Below, in pieces: positions 1-10,082 of a DNA stretch of 64,000 bases. The position numbers and the translations under genes are program-made. Source of the stretch: Pseudomonas sp. B20(2017) (GTDB lineage Bacteria > Pseudomonadota > Gammaproteobacteria > Pseudomonadales > Pseudomonadaceae); NCBI RefSeq assembly GCF_002113125.1, contig NZ_NEJP01000001.1:310001-374000 (forward strand), given 5' to 3'. Each line of letters begins with the position of its first letter. Within the stretch, counting starts at the first letter, position 1. The notes below the pieces were generated by a model that saw only the letters and a list, made by a program, of their open reading frames with translations, had not been told where the DNA came from and made no database searches.

Positions 1-240
1 CAGGCCGTCGGCCAGCAGCGGCGTGATCCCGGCCCAGGTCGATTGCAGCCATTGTGGCTGGTGGCCCTGACGCAACAGGGTCGCCAGCAGATCCGGCTGG
101 CCCAGCCAAACCGGGCAATCGACGGCCTGGCGGGCCAGTTCGGCGGAGTCGCCGCTGGTCAGCACTTCAAGCTCCGGGGCCGCCTGACGCAGCAGTCGGG
201 CGTATATCGCGTGGTCGTGTTCAGCAATCAGAACGCGCAT
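1..240 (-). CDS. D-2-hydroxyacid dehydrogenase, N-terminal part (runs off left edge)
   Basis: Eighty codons are visible from the ATG at 240 to the window edge. The protein starts MRVLIAEHDH and contains WLGQPDLLATLL and WLQSTWAGITPLLADGL, the pattern of the substrate-binding half of glyoxylate/hydroxypyruvate reductase A-like enzymes, which reduce 2-oxoacids with NAD(P)H in the cytoplasm. The nucleotide-binding GxGxxG region and the catalytic Arg/Glu/His lie outside the window, so the exact substrate cannot be judged. It lies downstream of ycgL on the same strand with a 106-bp gap in which I see no gene. Confidence 0.75.
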   Translation of the reverse strand, partial: MRVLIAEHDHAIYARLLRQAAPELEVLTSGDSAELARQAVDCPVWLGQPDLLATLLRQGHQPQWLQSTWAGITPLLADGL

Positions 241-346
241 CTTCAAACCTTTCGCAAACCGTGCAGGCGGCCGTCCACTTCGTGGCAGCCGTCGCCGTAA
301 AAACCGTTCCAGGGGTTACAAGAGGCCCAGGACAGGGCCTCGCGGA

Positions 347-640
347 TCAGACCGGGTCGTTGCGTCGCAGCAACTCTTCCGGCAAGTGCTCGATGTACTC
401 TTCCTCGGCCGGCGGCATTTGCAGGTGGTAGCCCTGCTTGTCGAGGTTTTCCAGGACCACGGCGATATCTTCGCTGGCCAGCTTGCGCTCGGGAGTCAGT
501 ACCAGATCGAAGGAATGCTTCGCCTTGCCGAACGCCGCCATCAGAGCTTCCGGCACGCGCTCCAGCGCGTCGCTCTTGAGCACGTACAGGTACATGCCGC
601 TTTTCTTCGAACTTTGATAAATGGAACAAATACGTTTCAA
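347..640 (-). CDS. ycgL: YcgL domain protein
   Basis: This 97-residue cytoplasmic protein begins [20 protein letters not shown] and ends [12 protein letters not shown], matching the small YcgL family of gamma-proteobacteria in length and in its conserved Y-x-Y-V strand and GYHLQMPP segment. The family fold is known, but its biochemical role is unsettled; it is regularly found beside rnd, as here. Its start overlaps the stop of rnd by 4 bp, so the two are probably translationally coupled in one leftward operon. Confidence 0.85.
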   Translation of the reverse strand: MKRICSIYQSSKKSGMYLYVLKSDALERVPEALMAAFGKAKHSFDLVLTPERKLASEDIAVVLENLDKQGYHLQMPPAEEEYIEHLPEELLRRNDPV

Positions 641-1770
641 GGCTGTTCTCCGGCGGTGGCCAGGCTGTCGAGCAGCTTCTGGCCCATCAACTCGCGGCGC
701 CAGCCACGCAGCGAATCAGGCAATTGGTAAGGGCCCTCGGGGAAGCCGCTTTTGACCAGCGCTTCGAGGGTTTTCTTGCGCAGCATCAGTTCCGGCGCGA
801 TGCCCAGACGCTCAGCTTCGGCCTGACCGAGCGCCCGCAGCTGTTTGATCAGTGCGGCGGCTTCGATCGGCAATGGCTCCGGCACAGCTGGCGGCCATTG
901 ATCAGGCCCCACACTGCCAGAGCGCTTGATCAGATCAAGCAGAAACTCGCCGTCCTGACGCACGGTACGCGGGTGCATGTCTTCGATCTTGCCCAGCGCG
1001 CTGAGGTTGTCCGGTTGGGTCCGGGCCAGCGGCCACAGCGAGTGTTCACGCACGATGCGATTGCGCGGCAGATCGCGGGCACGGGCCTCGCGTTCACGCC
1101 AGGCGCAGAGTTCGCGCAGTACGGCGAGTTGGGCGCGGGAAAGTTTCCACGCCAGTTTGGCCTCGCGGTACACCTCGTACGGATCGGTCTCGCGGCGCAG
1201 GTTGGCGACCAGCTCGGCGCCGTCCTCCAGCACCCAGGCGAATTTGTCGTCAGACAGTTTGGGTCGCAGCTCGACAAAAACCTCCGCCAGATGCACCGCG
1301 TCTTCGGCGGCATAGCTGATTTGCGTGTCGGACAACGGACGCTGCAACCAGTCGGATCGGGTTTCGCCCTTCGGCAGTTCGATGCCGAGCACTTCCTGCA
1401 CCAGACGCGAATAGCCCATCGAGAACCCGAGGTTCAGGTAGGCAGCGGCCAGTTGGGTGTCGAACAGCGGTGCCGGCAGGCTGCCGGTCAGGCGCAGCAG
1501 GACTTCGAGGTCTTCGCTGCAGGCGTGCAGGACTTTGAGCACCGCCGGGTTTTCCAGCAACGCGGCCAAGGGTTGCCAGGCGTTGATGGTCAGCGGGTCG
1601 ATCAGGTAGGCGCGTTTGCCGTCGCCGACCTGCAACAGGCCGGCAATCGGGTAGAAGGTGTCGACCCGCATGAATTCGGTGTCGAGGGCAACGAACGGCA
1701 GCTGCTGCCACTCGGCGCAAAACTGCGCGAGGCTATCGTTGTCGCGAATCCAGTGAATATCGATGGCCAC
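637..1770 (-). CDS. rnd: Ribonuclease D
   Basis: A 377-residue DEDD-family 3'-5' exoribonuclease that trims tRNA precursors. The first exonuclease motif is seen as [14 protein letters not shown] near residue 30, the second around [13 protein letters not shown], and the third around the tyrosine-bearing [10 protein letters not shown] near residue 155. An HRDC-type helical domain follows from about residue 210 ([17 protein letters not shown]). Length matches the E. coli enzyme (375). It is the first gene of the rnd-ycgL pair; the upstream 130 bp separates it from the stop of eptA. Confidence 0.93.
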   Translation of the reverse strand: MAIDIHWIRDNDSLAQFCAEWQQLPFVALDTEFMRVDTFYPIAGLLQVGDGKRAYLIDPLTINAWQPLAALLENPAVLKVLHACSEDLEVLLRLTGSLPAPLFDTQLAAAYLNLGFSMGYSRLVQEVLGIELPKGETRSDWLQRPLSDTQISYAAEDAVHLAEVFVELRPKLSDDKFAWVLEDGAELVANLRRETDPYEVYREAKLAWKLSRAQLAVLRELCAWREREARARDLPRNRIVREHSLWPLARTQPDNLSALGKIEDMHPRTVRQDGEFLLDLIKRSGSVGPDQWPPAVPEPLPIEAAALIKQLRALGQAEAERLGIAPELMLRKKTLEALVKSGFPEGPYQLPDSLRGWRRELMGQKLLDSLATAGEQP

Positions 1771-1900
1771 ACGGCTCTCCCTTCAAGAATGGCGCGCAGT
1801 ATATATCGCCACCGGCGCTTTCCGCGCCTCTACAGGGCAAGAGCTTGATGAAATCTCCTGCCTGAAGGAAAGAATAGTCTTACAGAGTGAGTCTGCCGGC

Positions 1901-3550
1901 TCAGTCCTTGGCCAACACCCCGTCGATCACCGCACCCCGGCAGCCGGCAAACATGTCCAGATCCGGCTGGTAGACCTTGCTCTGCACTTCCAGCAGACCG
2001 AGCATCGAATGGAACAGGTTGTCCTGGCTCAGTGGCTTGTCGCGGCTCATTTGCAGGCAATGTGTGTCGACCGAGTAGGACTTCTGATAGCTGTCGGAGA
2101 ACCACGCCAGCATCGCCACGTGTTTCTGCTGCTCCGGCGCCAGCATGTACGGCGTGCCGTGGAGGAACAGGTTGTACTCGCCCAGGGATTCGCCGTGGTC
2201 AGACAGGTACAGCATGGCGGTATCAACCTTGTCCTGATTGCTGCGCAGCACATCGATCAGGCTCGACAAAACATGGTCGGTGTACACCAGCGTGTTGTCG
2301 TAGCCGTTGACGATGCTCTCGCGGCTGCAATTGTTCAGCGCGTTGCTTTCACACACCGGAGTGAAATGCTCGTACTCCTTGGGATAGCGCTTGAAGTACT
2401 CCGGGCCGTGGCTGCCCATCTGATGCAGGACCAGCACGGTGTCCTTGTCCAGGTGGTCGATGAAGCTTTGCAGGCCTTGCAGCAGGATTTCGTCGCGGCA
2501 TTCGCTGTTGGCGCACAGTGCCGGGTCTTTCAGGTTGCTGACATCCTGCAGGGTGACGCGATCGCAGGTGCCCTTGCAGCCGGACTGGTTGTCGCGCCAG
2601 ATCACGTCGATCCCGGCACGTTTGAGCACGTCCAGCAGCCCTTCCTCATTCTTCGCCTTGCTGGCGTCGTAATCCTTGCGGCCCATGTTGGAGAACATGC
2701 ACGGCACCGACACGGCGGTTTCCGTGCCGCAGGAATGCACGTCGGTGAAGGCGATCAGGCCAGCTTCCTTGTCCAGTTTCGGTGTGGTGTCGCGGCCATA
2801 ACCGAGGATGCCGAAGTTTTCCGCCCGGGCACTTTCCCCCACCACCAGCACTGTCAGGGATTTACGCTGATGGTTCTGCACGGCGGCGTTACGCTGGGCA
2901 TCCTCGCCAATCTTGACGAACGGTTGCTGCGCCGAAGCAACCTGCTCCCGCAGATACCCGGCCGACGCGCCGATGTAGTTGCTCGGCACCAGCATCAAGC
3001 GAATTTCGTGGTGATTGCGAAACAGCGAGGACAACCCTTGATAATTAGCCAGCGCAACGCCGCCAATGACCGCGACCGACGCGACACTTACCACAACTTT
3101 GCTTAATAACTCGCGATGCCAGCGACGATAGTTGACTGGAACTTTCCACAACAACCAGGACGGCAAGACACCCAAAAACAAGATATAAGCCAGCAACTTA
3201 AAAGAAAGCAGGTCGCGAACTTCGGTGGCATTGGTTTCGGCAAAGTTCCGAAACATGCCGGCATCGATCATTACACCGTATTGGCTCATGAAATAAGCCA
3301 CGCCGGCGCTGACCATGAACAACAACGTCAACACCGGTTTCAACACGGGTCGAAACGCCAGCAACGTCAGCACGATGTTATACGCCGCGAAGATCATCAC
3401 CCCGAACGCAATACGCATGGCAATGCCCTTGCCGTCCGCAGTGGTGATGTCGAACAGATGTTGCCAGAGAACGAAATTGAATCCGGTCAAAAGAAAGGCG
3501 CTGGCAAACAACGTCACCCATTCCGGGCGCACGGCTTTTAACTTGAACAT
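1901..3550 (-). CDS. eptA: Lipid A phosphoethanolamine transferase EptA
   Basis: A 549-residue inner-membrane enzyme that moves phosphoethanolamine from phosphatidylethanolamine to lipid A, lowering negative charge and giving cationic peptide (polymyxin) resistance. Five hydrophobic segments occupy residues 1-200. The periplasmic sulfatase-like domain follows, with the zinc/nucleophile motifs VVGESARAENFG, the threonine nucleophile in CGTETAVSVPCMFSN, and YLSDHGESLGEY near residue 455. Cysteine pairs that form the usual disulfides are present. No paired two-component genes are adjacent, so control must come from elsewhere in the genome. Confidence 0.93.
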   Translation of the reverse strand: MFKLKAVRPEWVTLFASAFLLTGFNFVLWQHLFDITTADGKGIAMRIAFGVMIFAAYNIVLTLLAFRPVLKPVLTLLFMVSAGVAYFMSQYGVMIDAGMFRNFAETNATEVRDLLSFKLLAYILFLGVLPSWLLWKVPVNYRRWHRELLSKVVVSVASVAVIGGVALANYQGLSSLFRNHHEIRLMLVPSNYIGASAGYLREQVASAQQPFVKIGEDAQRNAAVQNHQRKSLTVLVVGESARAENFGILGYGRDTTPKLDKEAGLIAFTDVHSCGTETAVSVPCMFSNMGRKDYDASKAKNEEGLLDVLKRAGIDVIWRDNQSGCKGTCDRVTLQDVSNLKDPALCANSECRDEILLQGLQSFIDHLDKDTVLVLHQMGSHGPEYFKRYPKEYEHFTPVCESNALNNCSRESIVNGYDNTLVYTDHVLSSLIDVLRSNQDKVDTAMLYLSDHGESLGEYNLFLHGTPYMLAPEQQKHVAMLAWFSDSYQKSYSVDTHCLQMSRDKPLSQDNLFHSMLGLLEVQSKVYQPDLDMFAGCRGAVIDGVLAKD

Positions 3551-3847
3551 GGCGAGGGGCTATTTCCTTGAAAGAAGTGCCATCGTCAATTGTGAAAATT
3601 TCATTGACTCAGACAACACAAACTTTAAGCAGGCAACCATCAATTTTTTGTGAAAAAGAAGCCAACGATTAGTTGGCCCGTAAAATAACCGTGAAACTTG
3701 CAGAGTATTTGAGAATGGTTCAGCTGTGGTTCAGTCGCGGGCGACGAGGTGCCGTATCGAATTTCTCGATAACGCTCCCGACTTTCTGATTTGCCGCCCC
3801 GCTCGCCTGCCCGCCTAATCAACCGCCTCTGGTTCAAAGGTCTGAAG
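3551..3847. other. Divergent intergenic region between eptA and the MFS transporter
   Basis: About 300 bp, AT-rich over 3580-3720, must hold both divergent promoters. I see no small ORF with a convincing ribosome site, no strong hairpin and no operator that I can name. Confidence 0.6.
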
Positions 3848-5032
3848 ATGGAAAACGTTCGCGCCACTGCCCGCCCCGCTGTCTGGCTGATGCTCGGCAT
3901 CATCCTGGTCGCCCTCAACCTGCGCCCATCAATGGCGGCGGTCGGGCCCTTGCTCTCGGCCATTCGCGGCGATATGGCGCTGAGTTTCAGTCTCGCAGCG
4001 CTGCTGACCCTGCTGCCGGTGATGGCGATGGGGCTGGCGATGTTTTTCGGCATGGCGGTCAGCCAGCGCCTCGGTGAACAGCGCACGGTACTGCTATCGT
4101 TGCTGATCATTGGCGTGGCAACGTTTTCGCGGTTGTTTCTCGACTCGGCGGGCGGCTTGATCGCCAGCGCCGTGCTGGCCGGGATCGGCATTGCCCTGAT
4201 CCAGGCCCTGATGCCCGCGCTGATCAAATCGCGGTTTCCCGACAACGTGGCGCTGTGCATGGGTCTTTACGTCACTTCGATCATGGGCGGCGCGGCGCTG
4301 ACCGCTTCGCTCGCACCGTGGGTGATGATGCAAACCGGCAACTGGCGGGCGGGGCTGGCGGTCTGGGCGGTTTTGGCATTGCTCGCCATTCCTGTGTGGT
4401 GGGCAACCCGAACTACGTCACCGGACGTCACCCAATCTGTTATCAGAAAAGAAACCTTCTTCACAAATTCCCGCGCCTGGCTGCTCGCGATCTTCTTCGG
4501 TCTCGGCACCGCGTCCTACACCTGCGTGCTCGCCTGGCTGGCGCCGTACTACGTGGAAAAGGGCTGGAGCGAACAAAATGCCGGCCTGATGCTGGGGTTT
4601 CTGACGGCCGTGGAGGTGATTTCCGGGCTGGTGGTGCCGGCCATTGCCAATCGCAGCCGTGACCGACGCCTGGTGCTTGGCGCCCTGCTCGGCCTGATCA
4701 TCACCGGATTCCTGGGGCTGATCCTCAACCCGCAGCACCTGAGCCTGTTGTGGCCCTGCCTGCTCGGTCTGGGCATCGGCGGGTTGTTTCCGATGAGCCT
4801 GATCGTATCCCTCGATCACCTCGACGAACCACAACGCGCCGGCGGGCTGACCGCATTCGTACAAGGCATCGGCTACCTGATTGCCGGGCTGTCGCCCCTG
4901 ATGGCCGGGGTGGTTCGCGATCAGTTGGGCAGCTTCGAGTGGGCTTGGTGGTCACTGACGGCGGTGATGGCGCTCATGCTGTTGATGGTGCTTCGTTTCA
5001 ACCCGCGGCATTACGCCCGGCACATCGGCTGA
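3848..5032 (+). CDS. CynX/NimT-family MFS transporter
   Basis: A 394-residue polytopic inner-membrane protein with about twelve hydrophobic segments. The opening ALNLRPSMAAVGPLLSAIR is the hallmark of the CynX (cyanate) / NimT (2-nitroimidazole) branch of the major facilitator superfamily. The start at 3848 (MENVRA) is preferred to an upstream ATG at 3791, because the residues before MENVRA are basic and unlike the family. Substrate cannot be deduced: no cyanase gene is adjacent. The LysR gene at 5242 follows on the same strand after a 209-bp gap. Confidence 0.85.
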   Translation: MENVRATARPAVWLMLGIILVALNLRPSMAAVGPLLSAIRGDMALSFSLAALLTLLPVMAMGLAMFFGMAVSQRLGEQRTVLLSLLIIGVATFSRLFLDSAGGLIASAVLAGIGIALIQALMPALIKSRFPDNVALCMGLYVTSIMGGAALTASLAPWVMMQTGNWRAGLAVWAVLALLAIPVWWATRTTSPDVTQSVIRKETFFTNSRAWLLAIFFGLGTASYTCVLAWLAPYYVEKGWSEQNAGLMLGFLTAVEVISGLVVPAIANRSRDRRLVLGALLGLIITGFLGLILNPQHLSLLWPCLLGLGIGGLFPMSLIVSLDHLDEPQRAGGLTAFVQGIGYLIAGLSPLMAGVVRDQLGSFEWAWWSLTAVMALMLLMVLRFNPRHYARHIG

Positions 5033-5241
5033 TCGGGCGAATGGCAGGCCGACCCGTCTGGATAAAGGCTTCTGGCCACCTTTTCCGTGGTTGATTGTGT
5101 ACGTCGTGTTACTAAAACTTTCTGTCCCACAACTGACCGTGAAAAGTCCTACAGGGCTTTCTCCTGGCACCATCGTTCCGTTACGATCATGCGCACACGT
5201 TTGCGCGGATTCGGCGCAAGGAGCACAGCGAGACAGAACGG

Positions 5242-6177
5242 ATGCTGAACAGTAACTTGCTTAGAAAGCTCGACATGCAGGATCTCATGGTGTTTGTCGC
5301 CGTGTATGAGCAAAGCAGCGTCACCGACGTGTCGGAGGCGCTGTTCGTCAGTCAGTCCACCGTCAGTTACTGCCTGAAAAAACTGCGCACCAGCTTCGAA
5401 GACGATTTGTTCGTCAACACCCGCACGGGCATGCGTCCGACCTACAAGGCCAGCAGCATGTATGGCCATGTGCAGAAAATCCTCGAAAGCATCAACCTTT
5501 GCCACGCCGGCGCCCCGACCTTCGACCCGATGGCGCAACCGGTGACCTTCAACATCTGCGCCCCGGAATACTTCGAGCAACTGATCCTGCCGCGAATGTT
5601 GAAGCGCTTCGACTTCGATGACTTGCCGGTGATGGTCAACATGCACAAGTTCGAAACCGACGTGCCGGTCGATGAGTTGCGCGATGGTAGCCTCGATCTG
5701 GTGATCTGCTTCGGCCCGCACTTTCATCGCAGCCACGCCGACCTGAAATCACGCATGCTGCTGGAAGATGACCTGGTCTGCGTCTTCGACAAACGCGCCA
5801 CACCGCTGGAGCCGCGCCTGAGCCTGCAAGCTTTCACCGAACGTCGACATGTGTTCCCTACACCGTGGACGTCGACCACCAACATGGTCGATGGCTGGCT
5901 GGCGCGCCAGGCACAGAAACGCCAGATCGTCGCCCGCTCCAACAGTTACAGCGCGGCGTTGAAGATGATCACCGGCACCGATTTCATCCTCACCCTGCCC
6001 CGGCGGATCCAGCGTTTGCTGACCAACGACGCCGTGTTCAACCACTGCGAGGCGCCGAACGGCTTGCCGGGTTTCACCCTTGACATGCAGTGGAGCCACA
6101 ACGTCGATCAGGACAGCGCCAACCTCTGGCTGCGCGAGCAGGTCATCAAGACCTGCGCGGAGCTGGAGGCAGCCTGA
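5242..6177 (+). CDS. LysR-family transcriptional regulator
   Basis: A 311-residue DNA-binding regulator. The winged-helix domain is at residues 10-70, with the recognition helix region VSQSTVSYCLKKLR; the effector-binding domain fills the rest. The sequence MQDLMVFVAVYEQSSVTDVSEALFV is standard for the family. It may control the MFS gene upstream or unlinked genes; LysR proteins usually act on a divergent neighbour, but no divergent gene is adjacent. The 3' end is convergent with the isomerase gene at 6181, with only 3 bp between them. Confidence 0.88.
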   Translation: MLNSNLLRKLDMQDLMVFVAVYEQSSVTDVSEALFVSQSTVSYCLKKLRTSFEDDLFVNTRTGMRPTYKASSMYGHVQKILESINLCHAGAPTFDPMAQPVTFNICAPEYFEQLILPRMLKRFDFDDLPVMVNMHKFETDVPVDELRDGSLDLVICFGPHFHRSHADLKSRMLLEDDLVCVFDKRATPLEPRLSLQAFTERRHVFPTPWTSTTNMVDGWLARQAQKRQIVARSNSYSAALKMITGTDFILTLPRRIQRLLTNDAVFNHCEAPNGLPGFTLDMQWSHNVDQDSANLWLREQVIKTCAELEAA

Positions 6178-6180
6178 GTC

Positions 6181-6546
6181 TTACACGCCGATGGCGACTT
6201 TGCTGTAGGACTCGCGGTCGATATCGAGCAGTTCCACGCTCAACTGCACTTCGACACCGACCGGCCATTCGCACAGGTCCTGCAGCACCGCCAACAGGTT
6301 TTGCGAGAGTTGTTTCTTGATCTCCGGGGAACGACCGCTGAGCAGCGCCAGCCTCACCGCGACAAAGGCGCGCTCGTTCATGGCGGTGCCGACCTTGAAG
6401 GTTTCAACCTTGAGCGCACGGCTCTTGATATCGAACTCCGCCGCGAACTGACCGGAACCCACCAGCGTGTTATTGAGCCGGATCAACGCCACGTCGGCGT
6501 TCAGTTGCGGCAGGTTGGCGGTGTATTCCAGGTGCAAGTGTGGCAT
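6181..6546 (-). CDS. 5-carboxymethyl-2-hydroxymuconate delta-isomerase family protein
   Basis: A 121-residue tautomerase-superfamily protein beginning MPHLHLEYTANLPQL. Proline 2, which becomes the catalytic N-terminal proline after Met removal, is present. In homoprotocatechuate degradation the family member HpaF isomerises the ring-cleavage product. The other hpa genes are absent here, so this may be a stand-alone paralogue with another tautomerase activity. It may be co-regulated with the LysR gene upstream on the same strand (6604-7530), 57 bp away. Confidence 0.85.
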   Translation of the reverse strand: MPHLHLEYTANLPQLNADVALIRLNNTLVGSGQFAAEFDIKSRALKVETFKVGTAMNERAFVAVRLALLSGRSPEIKKQLSQNLLAVLQDLCEWPVGVEVQLSVELLDIDRESYSKVAIGV

Positions 6547-6603
6547 CTCGGTGCTCCAGTGGTTCGGCGGAAAGGTCGTACATATAACACAGCAACGCCT
6601 GAC

Positions 6604-7530
6604 TCACGCCAGCGACGACATCACCGGCCGCTCACTCATGAATTGCTCCAGCCGCGAACGCAGCCAGCGCTCGGCCGGGTCACTGTCGACGTGGCTGAGC
6701 CAGACCATCGAGAGATCGAGGGTCGGCGTCTTGAACGGGAAAGGCTCCTTGAACAAGAACCCGGAAGCGGCCATGGCTTCGGCGGTGTAGTCCGGCAGGC
6801 TGGCGATCAGATCGGTGCCGGCCAGCAGCGCCGGCAACGAACTGTATTGCGGCACCGACAACACCACCTGACGGGTGCGACCGATGTCCGCCAGCCACTC
6901 ATCGGCATAGCCACTGACATTGGCGGTGTGGGAAACCAGCACGTGAGGGCGTGCGCAATATTCATCGAGGGTCAGCGGCGTGTCGGATTTGTCGGCGCGC
7001 AGGATGCTCGGCTGAATGTGCCGCAGCAGTTTGCGCTTTGCGTTGGCCGGCAGGCCACGGGTCTGGCTGATGCCGACGGTGATATCGCCGGCGGCCAGCA
7101 GATCGGGAATCCGCCAGTAATCGACGTGCTGCACCACGAACACCACGCTCGGCGCCTCTTGGCGCAAGGCGCGCAACAGCGGCGGCAGCAGACCGAATTC
7201 GACGTCATCCGACAGGCCGATGCGAAAAGTCATGGTGCTGACGGCAGGATCGAAATCGCGAGTCAGGCTCAGCGCCACCGACAGCGAGTCGAGCGCAGGC
7301 TTGAGATGACGATAGATGTCTTCGGCGCGGGCGGTCGGCTCCATGCGATGGCCGACGCGGATGAACAACGGATCGTTGAGCATGGTGCGCAGACGGTTGA
7401 GCGCCGAACTGATGGTCGGCTGGCCGAGAAACAGCTTCTCGGCGGCCCGGGTCACGTTGCGTTCGAGCATCAACGTCTCGAACACCACCATCAGGTTGAT
7501 GTCGGCCTTGCGTAGTTCATTGCGGTTCAT
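6604..7530 (-). CDS. LysR-family transcriptional regulator
   Basis: A 308-residue regulator starting MNRNELRKADINLMVVFE; an upstream ATG at 7590 would add 20 residues that do not fit the family. The helix-turn-helix lies at about residues 20-45 (NVTRAAEKLFLGQPTISSAL), followed by the linker helix and a periplasmic-binding-protein-like effector domain. The short 57-bp gap to the isomerase gene suggests they may be co-transcribed or functionally linked. Effector unknown. Confidence 0.87.
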   Translation of the reverse strand: MNRNELRKADINLMVVFETLMLERNVTRAAEKLFLGQPTISSALNRLRTMLNDPLFIRVGHRMEPTARAEDIYRHLKPALDSLSVALSLTRDFDPAVSTMTFRIGLSDDVEFGLLPPLLRALRQEAPSVVFVVQHVDYWRIPDLLAAGDITVGISQTRGLPANAKRKLLRHIQPSILRADKSDTPLTLDEYCARPHVLVSHTANVSGYADEWLADIGRTRQVVLSVPQYSSLPALLAGTDLIASLPDYTAEAMAASGFLFKEPFPFKTPTLDLSMVWLSHVDSDPAERWLRSRLEQFMSERPVMSSLA

Positions 7531-7602
7531 CCATTGCCCCCCGTTCCCCAGATGGCGGCAGTGTAGAAAGGCCTTGGGGGCGGCGTCCATCGAAACGGCG
7601 TG

Positions 7603-9699
7603 TCATTGCACCGTCAAGGTCTTCAGCCCGAGGCCCATGATCCGCGAATCGTCGTTGATACCCAGCTGTCTAGGGCTGGCGGCATCCGGCAGCTGCAATT
7701 CGATGTCGAGCCGGTCATCGTTCCCGAGGCGCTGGCTAAGCTGGGCGCTGATCGGGATTTCCAGGCGATTGCCTTGAAACTGCGTCAAACGGGTCTCCAG
7801 TACCTGTTGGCCGTTCAGACTGACGATCACCCGCTGGCCGGGGTGGCCGGGCTGAATGAATGCCAAGGCGTCGATCAGGATCGAATTCGCCGGCGGCAAC
7901 ACCCGCAATTCGATCTTCGCCTGTTGCCCTTCCGTCCACGTCCCCCAGCTTTCCGGCGTCGACCAGCCGCTGGCCAGTTGTCGGTTTCGATAATTGAAGG
8001 TCAGCGCTTGCCCCGAGCGAGTGAGCGGGATCAGTGACATCCGCCGCCCCTCATCCTGCATGGACAGACACTGCGCACACCGCTTCCAGCCCGGCGCCAG
8101 CACCGCCACCCCATCCACGCGCGTCAGCAGATCGGTTTCACTGTTGATGGTTCTGGCGACATCGACCAGAGCATCGTCGTCCAGGAGGTACAAAGAGTCT
8201 GCGTCGTACTGCCCCGAATCGAGCATCGCGCGAGCTTTCTGCTGTGCCCGCGCCAGCGCTGAAGTGCTCATGCGTCCCAGATACACCGCATCGGTTTTCA
8301 TCCCGTGGGTCGCTGCGAAACCGGCGATCATCTGCCAGCGCTCCCCCTGATTCTGTGGCATCAGGCTGCGGACATTGGCATAACGCGTAGCGGCATTTGC
8401 CCAGAATGGATCAGTCAGCGGGCTGGCCCATTCCGACGAAGACGCCACCTGTTTTCCCTGTCGCAGCCCCATCCAGCCGTTGCGGGTATCGGCGATCTGA
8501 ATCAGCAGCGCCACCGCAAGAAGACCGATGGCGATACGCGGTCGATAACCGCGCACCACCAGAAAAATCGCAGCCAGGATGCAGACGTACAGAACCGGCC
8601 AGAACATCCGGCCCGAAGCACGAAAAATATTGGCCAACGCGATGAGACTTTTCGGCAACGGATAATCGAGGTTCAACGCCCCGATGCCGATCTGATTCGA
8701 CAGCGCGAACAGCCATAAGCCGATCAAGGCCATCAACAGCCATGGACGTGCGCGCACTTGATCTTTCAAGGCCTGGCGATCTCGAAACCAAGCCAGCAAC
8801 GCCAGCGGCACCAATACCAGAACGCCCAGGCCAAGGTAGTTGAAACCCTCGTAATCCCCGTCCCCCTCCGGCAGATCAGGCAGGATCAATGACCAGCCGG
8901 CCGGGTCGACGGGCGACAACAGGTTCATCCGGTACAAACCAAAACCACCGGATGCCGCGCCATCGGCAATGCTGAAGTACCCGGCCTGCCAGCAACACAC
9001 GCTCACCAGCGCGAAAAGCATGCCCCCTTCGATCAGCCCCTGACGCCGGGTCATTGTCTGATTGAACGTCTTGCCCAGAAGATCCGCCACCCAGATCAGC
9101 GCAACCATGGCCAGCAGGTAGGCATGCACCCAAGCCGTCGCCGCCAGCAAAGCTCCCCAGGCGAGGCGCCGTCGACGCAGATTTGGCAGCAGCGCAAGGT
9201 AAAGCGCAGCCAGGATCAGGAAATGGCCCGCCAGTGAAAGGTGGCCGCCCATGCGCAAGAACATCGCTGGTGAGAACACCAGCAGCCCGGCGCCCAGTAG
9301 TCGGATCAAGGGATTGGCCGTAATCAGCCCGAGCAGTTTCCAGCCAAACCAGGCTTGCAGGATGCAGCATGCCAGCAGCCACAACCCGAAATACTGAAAG
9401 GTGTCCGGCAACCACGCACTGAACGGTTTGAACAACAACGCCAGCAGTGGATTGGAGTCGGAAAAAATGATCGCGCTACCCAGCTCCAGTCCGTAATTCG
9501 GGTTGAGCCCGAGAGGAAATGTCCAAGGCGAATGCCGGAAAAATTCCCAGCCAAGATAATGTGTCGCCGGATCGCCCTGCTCCAGCCAGGCGATGTTCTG
9601 CGGGTTCAGCGCCTGCGGCCCGACCACCACAAAGAACACCAGCACACCCAATAACAACGGCAACAGAAATAGAGCCGGATGCTCGCGTGAATCCTTCAT
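7603..9699 (-). CDS. DUF6311-type multi-pass membrane protein (gtr-cassette glycosyltransferase candidate)
   Basis: A 698-residue protein with about eleven hydrophobic helices in residues 10-410 and a soluble C-terminal beta-rich domain (about 530-698) likely facing the periplasm. The early acidic loop QGDPATHYLGWEFFRHSPW is typical of the DUF6311 family, thought to be GT-C-like glycosyltransferases. It is the last gene of a tight leftward cassette (its start overlaps the GtrA stop by 4 bp). In gtr systems the third or last gene transfers the periplasmic sugar to O-antigen; that role is inferred here from position and topology. Confidence 0.72.
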   Translation of the reverse strand: MKDSREHPALFLLPLLLGVLVFFVVVGPQALNPQNIAWLEQGDPATHYLGWEFFRHSPWTFPLGLNPNYGLELGSAIIFSDSNPLLALLFKPFSAWLPDTFQYFGLWLLACCILQAWFGWKLLGLITANPLIRLLGAGLLVFSPAMFLRMGGHLSLAGHFLILAALYLALLPNLRRRRLAWGALLAATAWVHAYLLAMVALIWVADLLGKTFNQTMTRRQGLIEGGMLFALVSVCCWQAGYFSIADGAASGGFGLYRMNLLSPVDPAGWSLILPDLPEGDGDYEGFNYLGLGVLVLVPLALLAWFRDRQALKDQVRARPWLLMALIGLWLFALSNQIGIGALNLDYPLPKSLIALANIFRASGRMFWPVLYVCILAAIFLVVRGYRPRIAIGLLAVALLIQIADTRNGWMGLRQGKQVASSSEWASPLTDPFWANAATRYANVRSLMPQNQGERWQMIAGFAATHGMKTDAVYLGRMSTSALARAQQKARAMLDSGQYDADSLYLLDDDALVDVARTINSETDLLTRVDGVAVLAPGWKRCAQCLSMQDEGRRMSLIPLTRSGQALTFNYRNRQLASGWSTPESWGTWTEGQQAKIELRVLPPANSILIDALAFIQPGHPGQRVIVSLNGQQVLETRLTQFQGNRLEIPISAQLSQRLGNDDRLDIELQLPDAASPRQLGINDDSRIMGLGLKTLTVQ

Positions 9700-10082
9700 C
9701 GATACGTCCAGAAGTTATGCAGTACGAACGTGAACGCCGGAATCGTCAGCGCCACGGCACCGATACCCGCCAGATAGTGCAACCCGGCCATTTGTGCCGC
9801 CCAGGCCACGAACATCGCCAACAGAAATCCGCCCGCCGAAACCAGCATGAAACGCAGCAAGGTTTTACCGTGCAGTCGGGCCGAAAAGCTCCAGGTGGTG
9901 TTGATCACGTAGGACACCACCGTCGCCACGGCAAAGGCTACGCCGTTGGCCAGGGGCGGCTGGTGGCTGACGAAGTTGATGAACAGTATCGCCACCAGCG
10001 CATGCAGCGCCGTGACGAACAGACCGGTCACAGCGAAGCGCAAGCCGCGCTGAATCAACGCAGCTCTCTCGGTGCCCGTCAC
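9696..10082 (-). CDS. GtrA-family flippase-like membrane protein
   Basis: A 128-residue protein with four hydrophobic helices, beginning MTGTERAALIQRGLRFAVTG and containing VSYVINTTWSFSA, the signature of the GtrA family. GtrA is thought to flip undecaprenyl-phosphate-linked sugar made by the GtrB-type enzyme (here at 10793) across the inner membrane. It overlaps the methyltransferase gene and the DUF6311 gene by 4 bp each, so the cassette is translated as a unit. Confidence 0.88.
   Translation of the reverse strand: MTGTERAALIQRGLRFAVTGLFVTALHALVAILFINFVSHQPPLANGVAFAVATVVSYVINTTWSFSARLHGKTLLRFMLVSAGGFLLAMFVAWAAQMAGLHYLAGIGAVALTIPAFTFVLHNFWTYR

Noticed and set aside
243..629. A 128-codon minus-strand frame ending just before the dehydrogenase gene
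   Set aside because: Most of it is ycgL in another frame; the unique last 35 codons are suggestive but have no start or known domain.
1763..3106. A 447-codon open frame on the plus strand
   Set aside because: It is the complement of eptA, with His/Gln-rich composition typical of antisense frames.
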